64,000 bases of DNA from Tritrichomonas musculus (taxonomy: Eukaryota; Parabasalia; Tritrichomonadida; Tritrichomonadidae): the NCBI GenBank assembly GCA_039105265.1, contig JAPFFF010000028.1, forward strand, positions 744,001-808,000, read 5' to 3'. The notes beneath the pieces were generated by a model, which saw nothing but the letters and a program-made list of their open reading frames with translations, was not told the DNA's origin and did not search any database. The translations under genes were made by a program, and so were the position numbers. This document shows positions 48,956-57,088 of the stretch, piece by piece (positions within the stretch are counted from its first letter, which is position 1; each line of letters starts with the position of its first letter).

Positions 48956-49858
48956 GTATCAACTTTTTAGGTAATTCAATTTTTTTTATGTTTTGTTTCT
49001 TTATTTTATTTATTTTAAAGTAATTTATGCGAAATTTCAAGAAACAAAAGACATATAACACTTCCTAAATACTTATTCAAGTATATTCTATAAATATGAA
49101 GAGAAAATTTAATATGATTTTTCCATTAAAGAAGTTTTCATCAAAATTTATTGAAAAAAATTATAATCTACTTAAGTAAAGTATTTACCATAAGTTAATC
49201 ACTTTTTTATCTAAAAGAAAGTATATTTCTCAATATTAATTGAAGATTTTTTTTGATTATTTTGATATATTACCCAAATAAACTTTATATTTACATAAAA
49301 TAATCTGTATTTATAATCATTTTCATTCTTTTTTCTTATTCCTATTTGATCAACGAGATAATAATTATATCTTAATTAATGTAAAATAATATAAAGAACA
49401 TTTAATACACTGATATTAGATTTAAAATAACTTGTATTTATGTTAAAAAGTCAGTTTCAGTTATCTATTTGATCCAAATATATTGTCCTTATTATTTCCA
49501 TATTCAATAGTTTACAATTAAAAACTACAATGTTTAGGGGAATCGTTTTTGTTCCCAGACAGAGTTCAGTCAATTTTTGTTACCAGACAAAGTATGTCAA
49601 TTGTCTTCCCGCCAAATATAAACAAACTTATTCAAAATAACAAATTAATTGCAATGAAGAATATTAAACATAGAATGCTTAAATAAACAAAACAAACAAA
49701 CAACGAGCATAATGCAGTCTTTTACAAAACAAACAAAAAAGAGTAATAATCAATATTAATATTTTTTAATATTAATCAATAAATTAAAAAGAGCAATATA
49801 TTTTAGAAAAGAAAATATTTAACTTTATTTTAACTAAATATATGAATTCAATCATTTA

Positions 49859-49976
49859 ATATTAAATTTTGCCCAATTTATGATCACTTATTTTTAAATT
49901 TGGCATTCAATTAGTTAAATTTTGCCCAATTTATAAATGCTGAATTACATATTAAATTTTGCCCAATTTATAATAT
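49859..49976. repeat. Triplicated ATTTTGCCCAATTTAT motif at the MULE 3' side
   Basis: The 18-bp motif AAATTTTGCCCAATTTAT occurs three times at intervals of about 50 and 38 bp just downstream of the transposase stop. It could be a transposase-binding or 3'-processing array inside the MULE. Confidence 0.5.
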
Positions 49977-49981
49977 TTAAT

Positions 49982-50696
49982 TTAAAAAGGTAGTTGCATT
50001 TGATCCGCTTTTCTTTTCTTGCATGAAGCTTCATTATGTCCGAATTCATGACAATAAGAGCATTGTACATTTTTTTTTGTTTTAGGAGCACCTGCTAAAA
50101 CAACGTTATTTGCTGGATGAGCTGGAAGTTTTCCTTTTATTGCTAGAGTTGGTGGCATACCTTCATTAATATTGGATTTGGTCGAATGCAATTTATCAAT
50201 TGCATCATTAAAAATTGACATTACTTCTGGAACTCTTGGTGCTACAGAAGCATATGGAGATAATGTAGCCATGATATTTGTATATGAATTCAAATTATTA
50301 TTGTTCGTTTTGGGTGTTATATCAATAGAATTAGCAATTTGTGTAGGTTCTACTTCAATCCGTAAATACCTTGGGTGAAAATCTCTTAATTTGAATTGTG
50401 GTTGATTTTTGGTCATAATATATCTACAAGGTAATGCAAATGCATGAAATGAAGAGTTTCTTAAATGACACCAAGTGCAAAAAGGACTGTTATCGTATTT
50501 GTTTAAGAAGCTTGTATACTCTTCTGAAAGAATCTTTAATGCCATATGACCAATTTGAGGGAGATCTTTATTTGGCAAAAGATTAAATCCATCATAAAAG
50601 TTTTGATCTTTTGCTTTTTTACGCTCTGATTGTACTTGCATAAGTTGAGCAAAGTTAACGAGATTTGTAACAAGTTGGGTTAATGTGACTCTTGAA
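49982..50696 (-). CDS. MULE transposase, C-terminal part with CCHC zinc knuckle
   Basis: This is the 3' portion of the MULE transposase gene, left of the inserted element. The first internal Met is at 50641; the frame is open up to the insertion at 50697-50701. It contains a SWIM-like Cys/His segment (FCTWCHLRNSSFHAFALPCR, spacing close to CxC..HxC types) that in MULE and FAR1-type transposases follows the catalytic domain. The C-terminus has a zinc knuckle CSYCHEFGHNEASC (CX2CX4HX4C), expected to bind nucleic acid. As it stands it lacks the catalytic core, which lies in the other part. Confidence 0.8.
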
Positions 50697-50701
50697 TAAC
50701 C

Positions 50702-50964
50702 AGTAGTTATACATAGTGAAGGGGGGATAGATAACTAGTATAAGCAAATGGGGCTCTCTGGCTTTGAAAGCTTCCTGAAGAGACGATAATTTGAGGTACT
50801 TTGGAGATGTTTTATATTATAGCTCCCTCGCTTTGAAAAGCTCCCTCGCTATAATAAACCATATCTCCAAACAGCCCCAAGCAACCCCCACCCAGCCACC
50901 CTACACGGAGAGCCCCATTTGCTTATACTAGTTATCTATCCCCCCTTCACTATGTATAACTACT
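50702..50964. repeat. Left terminal inverted repeat of the Polinton-derived element (fold-back)
   Basis: This 263-bp repeat is matched in inverse orientation by 53509-53772. Its own ends are inverted copies of each other (about 50 bp), so it can fold into a long hairpin. The 3' end of the reverse-strand gene (stop at 50928) runs into it. Confidence 0.85.
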
Positions 50965-52409
50965 TTGATAACAACAACATGCTCCATGGGACTAAGCTTC
51001 TTATAGGTCTTCTCCTCATTGAATATTATTTTGATTCCATATATAATCAGTAATAATGTCAATTGAAACGTGCCTGCACATATTAGAAAATTATCAGGTT
51101 CTTGGAGCCATTTAATGAAACTACCAAAGTTATCAAATACTTTATGTACTGTAGATGAATCAATTGTTGGTAGTGCATCAACAACCCTATCCTTAAATGT
51201 GATTAGGTAGCGAACCAGTTTACCAGATGTATCTATTGTATAATGCCAGATGTATCCTGAATTAAAATATAATGATTCCATCAACGATGCGGCTGTATTG
51301 TATGTTACCTTACTCATAGATGATACCCCTGAGAGTGTGTATGATAATAGCTTACCAGTTATAGAGAATGTACTTTTCAATAGAAGTAGCATAAAACTTG
51401 ATGTCTTGACTACTACATTGATAACTTTATCCATGTTATCGTGACTGATAGGTGACTTGTTTTCAATCAGTGTATCCACATCTTCGATATCATACTCCTT
51501 ATTATCATCTGGGTTCACGATGACATCATATTTGGTTGGCTCGACTGGGAGGTCATCACCTGATGGAGCTTTTTGACACTTCACTTTGCGTATCTCATAT
51601 CTATCATTTATTTTTAGGACAACGAGGTACTCCATATTCTCAAGTGTATTCAAGAGATTTGTTATATCACTATTGGAAGCAGTTGATATATCATTTTGAA
51701 GACCATTCAATATTTGTAATAGGTTTGCATTATTGGTATTGAGACTGGTGAATAGATTGGCATATGTTTTGATATTATTTGTTGCATTGAGATTATTTGA
51801 TAATGAGGAGCCAAATAGATTCAGTTGACCATTAGGATATATATCTGTATTCTCAAATCCGGATTTCTTCACAAACCCATTCATGTTAGATAATAATGAT
51901 TGAATCGAAGTATTGGATGAGTTGTATGTTTTGATGACATCATTTATACTTGACGGATTGTGTGGTTGAATTATGTTGTTGTTATCGATATAATTCATTT
52001 GACTCAATGATATATCTGTGTTCGCCAAATCACTCAAATCGACCCCATCTATATTTAGGTCATGTATATATTTGGTTAGATTATTAAAATTGGTTCTCAA
52101 TAATTCCATCAGTTTATTATAAGTGGTACAATATTGTGTATTTGTAGCACCATCAGCGAAGACAGGTAAGCTTTGCCCACCAGTAATAGTTAAATCTTTA
52201 AATGAATCAATTTTAAAGTCCTTTCCTAATGCCATTTGGTCAACTTCAGCTTTGCTATATATATTATTGAATGCGACTGGTTCACCATCCTCTCGTGTGA
52301 AACTGAATTGTTCGTTACCTTCATCATCTTCAGCTACTTCTATCGACAAACCTTTATCCTTTAACTTGGTTGCTTCATTACAACGAAAAGCATATGGTAC
52401 AATAGACAT
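50928..52409 (-). CDS. Polinton-type protein of unknown role with C-terminal membrane segment (493 aa)
   Basis: I cannot assign a named family. The first ~70 residues are mixed and charged; residues about 80-260 are a Ser/Asn/Leu-rich section with repeated NLL, SLL and DLSDL patterns, fibre-like in feel. A Lys-rich segment follows. The C-terminal third has hydrophobic stretches, the clearest being FLICAGTFQLTLLLIIYGIKIIF near residues 448-470, a probable transmembrane helix. It ends inside the left terminal repeat. Its start lies 16 bp from the start of the divergent neighbour, so both genes must share a tiny promoter region. It may be a structural or envelope-associated protein of the parental element; this is inference. 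Confidence 0.6.
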   Translation of the reverse strand: MSIVPYAFRCNEATKLKDKGLSIEVAEDDEGNEQFSFTREDGEPVAFNNIYSKAEVDQMALGKDFKIDSFKDLTITGGQSLPVFADGATNTQYCTTYNKLMELLRTNFNNLTKYIHDLNIDGVDLSDLANTDISLSQMNYIDNNNIIQPHNPSSINDVIKTYNSSNTSIQSLLSNMNGFVKKSGFENTDIYPNGQLNLFGSSLSNNLNATNNIKTYANLFTSLNTNNANLLQILNGLQNDISTASNSDITNLLNTLENMEYLVVLKINDRYEIRKVKCQKAPSGDDLPVEPTKYDVIVNPDDNKEYDIEDVDTLIENKSPISHDNMDKVINVVVKTSSFMLLLLKSTFSITGKLLSYTLSGVSSMSKVTYNTAASLMESLYFNSGYIWHYTIDTSGKLVRYLITFKDRVVDALPTIDSSTVHKVFDNFGSFIKWLQEPDNFLICAGTFQLTLLLIIYGIKIIFNEEKTYKKLSPMEHVVVIKVVIHSEGGIDN

Positions 52410-52425
52410 TTTAACAGATAGTAAA

Positions 52426-53172
52426 ATGTTGTGTTCAGTTAATAGTAATGCAACAGATTATAGTCTGGTGAAGCTAAATGTAGACATACCTTGGAAATGT
52501 GATTATGTGAAGTATTATGTTTCCTCAATCAATACAAAGGGGAATATATTGATAGTAACTAAGGATGACTATTTGATGTTTTCATATGAGGACGGAAATA
52601 ATGAACGTTCGCTGATGATAGAATTTAAAGACACATATTATTACTCAATGCTTGGATTGGTTAAATACTTGAATAGTTGTCAAAACATAATTGTGTTCAA
52701 AAATATTGATGGTAGGACAATGAGTTTATCGAGTCAGCATAAAGTATCGTTCATTAGAGGTTCTCATAGAGCTAAACTGATAACAGGATTATATAGTGTA
52801 AAGAATGAAGTTGTTATACCTGCTAACAATGAGACAGTTGTACCTGATTTGCCAATATTGGATTATGCCAATAGATTATATCTCGTATCACTACAAGGTC
52901 AAGCTGTACATAGTATTATAGGAGAACATGAATATACACCATCTGTGATTGCAACAGTTGATACTGTTATAGAACCACAGGCACCTATTATAATTGATTA
53001 CGATTCATCTAAACCAATCAAAATTAAAACATTTACCGATTCACTAAAACACATCGAAATGAGGCTAGTAGATTTCATGTACCAACCTGTCATATTAAAG
53101 TCTCCATTATTTGTCAACATTAAAATTAAACCTGCAGGGACAACTAATATTGACACACCAACGAATCATTAA
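52426..53172 (+). CDS. Polinton-type protein of unknown role (248 aa)
   Basis: The open frame extends upstream over the divergent gene to 52123, but the ATG at 52426 is the sensible start, leaving 16 bp to the opposing gene. The protein has no signal peptide or membrane segment. It is beta-rich with alternating hydrophobic residues (for example WKCDYVKYYVSSINTKGNIL, YANRLYLVSLQGQAVHSI) and ends with a Thr/Asn-rich tail. The all-beta look would fit a small jelly-roll or minor structural protein of a Polinton-like virus, but I see no diagnostic motif. Confidence 0.6.
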   Translation: MLCSVNSNATDYSLVKLNVDIPWKCDYVKYYVSSINTKGNILIVTKDDYLMFSYEDGNNERSLMIEFKDTYYYSMLGLVKYLNSCQNIIVFKNIDGRTMSLSSQHKVSFIRGSHRAKLITGLYSVKNEVVIPANNETVVPDLPILDYANRLYLVSLQGQAVHSIIGEHEYTPSVIATVDTVIEPQAPIIIDYDSSKPIKIKTFTDSLKHIEMRLVDFMYQPVILKSPLFVNIKIKPAGTTNIDTPTNH

Positions 53173-53204
53173 GCTTGGATTCAATTAAAGTTTTATTTTT
53201 GAGT

Positions 53205-53505
53205 AGGTATCGGGTGTACATGAAGTGGTTGCATGAGTAGATGTATGTGATGCGATTTGGGAGATGATTGCATGAGTGGATGTGTGTGATGGTTGCATGA
53301 GATGATTGCTGTAGGAGTATGCTAGATAGGTTGCTTGAGATGGGTTGCTTGAGATGATTGCTGTAGGAGTATGCTAGATAGGTTGCATGAGATGATTGCA
53401 TGAGATGATTGCATGAGTAGATGTATGAGATGATTGCTTGAGATGGGTTGCTTGAGATGATTGCATGAGATGATTGTTTGAGTGGATGTATGAGATGGGT
53501 TGGTA
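53205..53505. repeat. G-rich degenerate tandem repeat (TTGCATGAGATGA-like)
   Basis: Between the 248-residue gene and the right terminal repeat the plus strand is a run of variants of GGTTGCATGAGATGATTGC and GCTGTAGGAGTATGCTAGATA, with at least twelve TTGC(A/T)TGAG cores and a 42-bp block occurring twice. Composition is G-rich and C-poor on the plus strand, unlike the rest of the window. It does not look coding. Confidence 0.7.
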
Positions 53506-53508
53506 TTA

Positions 53509-53772
53509 AGTAGTTATACATAGTGAAGGGGGGATAGATAACTAGTATAAGCAAATGAGGCTCTCCGTGTAGGGTGGCTGGGTGGGGGTTGCTTGGGGGC
53601 TGTTTGGAGATATGGTTTATTATAGCGAGGGAGCTTTTCAAAGCGAGGGAGCTATAATATAAAACATCTCCAAAGTACCTCAAATTATCGTCTCTTCAGG
53701 AAGCTTTCAAAGCCAGAGAGCCTCATTTGCTTATACTAGTTATCTATCCCCCCTTCACTATGTATAACTACT
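53509..53772. repeat. Right terminal inverted repeat of the Polinton-derived element (fold-back)
   Basis: This is the inverse copy of 50702-50964 with only a few differences, again self-complementary at its own two ends. It abuts the TAACC duplication at 53773. Confidence 0.85.
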
Positions 53773-54989
53773 TAACCATATTTTGATTTAAATAATCCAA
53801 AAAAACCTTCTGAACGATTATTTGTCATAGCAAATGTGGCACCTTGTTGTATTAAACGGCTAGGAAGCCAACTATCTAAATTTGATAATAAAAAGTCTAT
53901 TATTTTATATCCTTCTTTTTGTTGTAGACTAGGCAATCTTCGTTGTAATATGCCAACGTACCAATCACAATATTTATAATTATTTGTTATTAAATTAAAA
54001 TATAATACTATTTCATCAGTTTCACCAAAACATTTCTCGAGATCTCTTTTGATATGTAATAAACAAAAAACAATCAATGACGATGGAAATACATTCTTAA
54101 TGGCCCATATTTGAGCAGGACTTCTGTCTGAGCAAACAATTCTTGGATCGCATTTTATCATACTTTTTGCGATTGTAAGGCATTGGGCATAAGATTCTTT
54201 TTGCTGGTCTTTCAAAATTGAGAAACCTAAGATTTGAGATTTTTTTTCTGGATCAATAACGATCATTATTTCTAAAGGTTTATCGTAAACATTTGTTCCA
54301 GATGTGTCGTCGATAAATAAATAATCTGTTGCAAAAGCACTTTCTGCTATTTCGGTCTGAATATAAGTTGCATCTTCAAATTGGTTGTTAGGAGCATTGA
54401 TATGAGAATAAAAATCTTCAAACACGCATTTTTCTTTGAATGATTCAAATGTTTCTGATTTTCCATTATGAATTGTCTTTCTTCTCATTTCATAAAAAAT
54501 ATCTGAGTTAGAATTAATGCTACATTTGGTTCTAATTTGAGCTGGAGGAACTTTTAACATCTGCTGTCTATTAGCTTCTCTCACCACTTCTTTAGTTACA
54601 AGGCTGAAATGAGCATCAAATACTTTTTTTTTCACTGAGTGGTTGTGTATCCAATTACCTTCATAAAATGAATAAGAGCCATTTTTTTCTCTTCGAAATT
54701 TGACACAGCATGGACAATCTTTCTTCACGCCACGTCCTCTCTTTATTCCTCCAAATCTGCATTTATATACTTGATTTGTTCTTTCGTTGCCAGTTTTAAA
54801 GGCAGACATTGGGCAATTTAACTTTTTTGAAGTTTGATTAACATATTCGGTTAAACTATGATATTCAGAATTTTCATCAAAAAACACATTTTTGATTGAC
54901 ATAAACTCATGTATTAGACATTGTGGTGTTGGATATTCTTTTCTTTTTGTTTCTTCTTCTTCTTGGTTTTCTTCTTCTTCTCTAAACAT
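53773..54989 (-). CDS. MULE transposase, N-terminal part with DNA-binding finger and DDE core
   Basis: This is the 5' portion (about 405 residues) of the MULE transposase, ending at the insertion of the Polinton-derived element. After a Glu-rich start, residues about 60-120 form a FAR1/WRKY-GCM1-type zinc finger (YKCRFG, CPCCVKF, WIHNHSV). The catalytic core follows: IDDTSGTN (first Asp, 227/228), CSDRSPAQ (second Asp, 288), the MULE-typical CLLH (309-312) and NRSEGFFGLFK (Glu394). It cuts and joins the MULE's own ends. The insertion leaves it without its C-terminal Cys/His region, and the stop codon at the junction arises from the insertion. Other than that I see no break. Confidence 0.88.
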
Positions 54990-55138
54990 TGAAATATAAA
55001 CGTATCGAAAAAATATAAACGAATGTGAATTTTATATTTTATATCAATTTTATAATAATTGGTTTCCTGTTAATAATATATATACGATATTTATGAAATT
55101 TTCTGTTTAAAATGTCGAAATAATTAATGAAAAAATCG

Positions 55139-55470
55139 AACTTTCTGGTAAAAGTGATAATATCGCGTTTGTATAAGACTGCATTATGCTCGTTTGCTGT
55201 TGATTTGACGAGCTTATCTGCCTAAGTGGTTAAATTTGAATGTCGATATTTTACCGGAAAGTTCGAACTTTCCGGAAAAAGTGATAACATCGCGTTTGTA
55301 TAAGACTGCATTATGATCGTTTGCTGTTGATTTGACGAGCTTATCTGTCTAAGTGGTTAAATTTGAATATCGATATTTTACCGGAAAGTTCGAACTTTCC
55401 GGAAAAAGTGATAACATCGCGTTTGTATAAGACTGCATTATGATCGTTTGCTGTTGATTTGGCGAGCTTA
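55139..55470. repeat. 127-bp tandem repeat, about 2.6 copies, with 22-bp palindromes
   Basis: This lies between the transposase start and the right MULE terminal repeat. The period is exactly 127 bp (ATCGCGTTTG at 55162, 55289 and 55416). Unit junctions contain the perfect 22-bp palindrome with half site CCGGAAAGTTC at 55254-55275 and 55381-55402. It may be a subterminal transposase-binding array and/or the transposase promoter. Confidence 0.85.
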
Positions 55471-56815
55471 TTCATTAAAATAAAAGAGTACTACATATTT
55501 TAAATAATTTTTTTTTTTTGGCGGGCTAATTGACATACTTTGTCTGGTAACAAAAATTGACTGAACTCTGTCTGGGAACAAAAACGATTCCTCTAATGTT
55601 TATAAAACTACACCTGTCGAATAAATAATTTTAATTTTATGTTTTTTATATTCTATATAGAGCAAATAATATAATATTAAAAAATAAAAGATATTGGAGA
55701 CTTTTTATATTTCCCGCACTTCTTTTGAGCCCCCAAAAATTGAAAAGAAAAATGGGGGAAAAAATGTAAAAATGTGTTTTTAGCCCCCACTTTTTTGAAA
55801 ACTTTTTCAATTGAAAATAATCGTAAATATATTTAAAAAAAAGAGCAAAAAAAGCATATTAAAATAAAATAAATGCAAAAAAAAGGAAATTATATGTTAA
55901 AAAACATATAAAGATAAAAATAAAACGAAAAATTCTAAAAAACATCAATAATTCTTGATGATTACTTTATTACGATAAATAATTTAATGATAGATGGAAT
56001 AAAAAGGTAAAGAATCATTAACTCATACTGGAAATTATATATTATCTCAAAAAAAGCAATAAAGATGGTGTTTATATTAACATGAATATTTCATATTCAT
56101 TATAAAAATATGAAAGTATAATGTCTGGTTCAAGTTTAAGATCTTTTTGGGTAAAAAGAAAATCCTGCTGCGTTAAATAATTTAATTAAATTAATCCAAA
56201 ATAAGAATTTGTGTGTTTCACTTATTACCCAAATTTTTGTGAGAATATATGGCTGTAATAGAAACTTTTTGAAAATATTTTGACCATATAAACTATCAAA
56301 AATATATAAAAAAAATCGTTTAGTTTTTTTTCATGAACAACAAAAAAGATTAAAAATAGAGAAATTCTTTGGTGAATAAAATAATAAACGATATTCGAAA
56401 ATAATTACACATAAATAACCAAAAACGCAAAAAAAAATTTTGAATTTATAATCTTTGATTAAACAAAACATTATATATACAGAAAATATTATGAATAAAA
56501 TCTTTAATCATTGTATTTCTATCAAATTCAAGAGATAAGATGTCCTTTTTACCTATAAATAGAGATAAATAATAATATCTTTTTATAATTTCAACCAATT
56601 CTATTTATTTATTTAGTAATATGCATATATGAGCAACAAAGAAAAAATATTTTGGGAAATACTTGCGAAATGTAAAGTCTATGGGATGAAAAACGCTTAT
56701 GAATAAAAAAAAAATGGGGGCTAAAATACAACTTTCAATAAAAAAATAAACAAAAAATCATTTAGCCCCAAAAAGAAATGTGATATGAAAAATGGGGGCT
56801 AGAATGCATTTTCCC

Positions 56816-56927
56816 TTTTTGATTTTATAAAGATCAATGGTTATCTGACTCAAATGTATGCAAAAGCTTGAAATGAAGGAAAGATGATTTCAGTAAGCAG
56901 TCATGCATGTTGATTTTGAGAATTTTT
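56816..56927. repeat. Right half of the split 172-bp repeat
   Basis: This segment matches 47330-47441 almost perfectly and begins with the TTTTTGATT duplication at the right boundary of the outer element. Confidence 0.8.
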
Positions 56928-57088
56928 CAAGTTATAGGTTGTCATTTCCAAATCTCATGATTCTTTTGTGAAAAAGTTTCGAACTTTTTTTGTCTTTAAA
57001 CTCAAAGGTCAATAAGAATCAGAGGAGAAGTATTGGCAGAAAAAAGATAAAAAGTAGATATATTTATTTATTTAAAAATGTAATTTAT

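Larger units (their letters stand above)
50702..53772. mobile_element. Polinton/Maverick-derived element, small, with 263-bp fold-back terminal repeats
   Basis: The element is 3071 bp with terminal inverted repeats at 50702-50964 and 53509-53772. It starts with AG, and a 5-bp target duplication TAACC flanks it (50697-50701, 53773-53777); AG ends and 5-6 bp duplications are Polinton/Maverick traits. Each terminal repeat is itself an imperfect palindrome, with about 50-bp arms (AGTAGTTATACATAGTGAAG and complement). Two divergent genes fill the interior. No polymerase, integrase, ATPase, protease or major capsid gene is present, so it is a reduced, non-autonomous relic relative to 15-20 kb Mavericks. 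Near-identical ends and two open frames suggest recent insertion. The family call rests on end structure and gene style and is not certain. Confidence 0.6.
49537..55593 (-). mobile_element. Mutator-like element (MULE) with about 75-bp terminal inverted repeats, interrupted by a Polinton-derived element
   Basis: Terminal inverted repeats lie at 49537-49613 and 55520-55593; both contain CGTTTTTGTTCCCAGACAGA and match almost perfectly over about 75 bp. Flanking 9-bp duplications are CAATGTTTA (49528-49536) and TAATGTTTA (55594-55602), differing by one base. Subterminal sequences also mirror each other in part (ACGAGCATAATGCAGTCTT near the left end, its complement near the right). The transposase is on the reverse strand and is split by a 3.07-kb insertion at 50702-53772. 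Without the insert the MULE is about 3 kb. Clean TIRs and open transposase parts suggest it is fairly young. Confidence 0.85.
48280..56815. mobile_element. Outer DNA transposon (old, non-coding, MULE-type target duplication) carrying nested insertions
   Basis: The ends GGGGAAC (left) and TTTTCCC (right) are inverted, and 9-bp TTTTTGATT duplications flank the element. Comparison with the uninterrupted repeat at 47270-47441 confirms both boundaries. Without the nested elements it is about 2.5 kb. It has no coding frames I can support. Its right arm (about 55711-56815) contains several AGCCCCCA / TGGGGGCT boxes in opposing orientations, and its left end has a TTTAGCC box, consistent with loosely preserved terminal inverted repeats. 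AT richness, lack of genes and weak TIRs suggest an old non-autonomous element. Confidence 0.65.

Noticed and set aside
53144-53683. Reverse-strand 179-codon frame rich in HATI/SSHA repeats
   Set aside because: It covers the tandem repeat block and terminal repeat of the Polinton-derived element; its repetitive translation follows from the DNA repeat.
55139-55470. Possible CRISPR-like array
   Set aside because: The 127-bp units are tandem without spacers and lie within a MULE in eukaryotic DNA.
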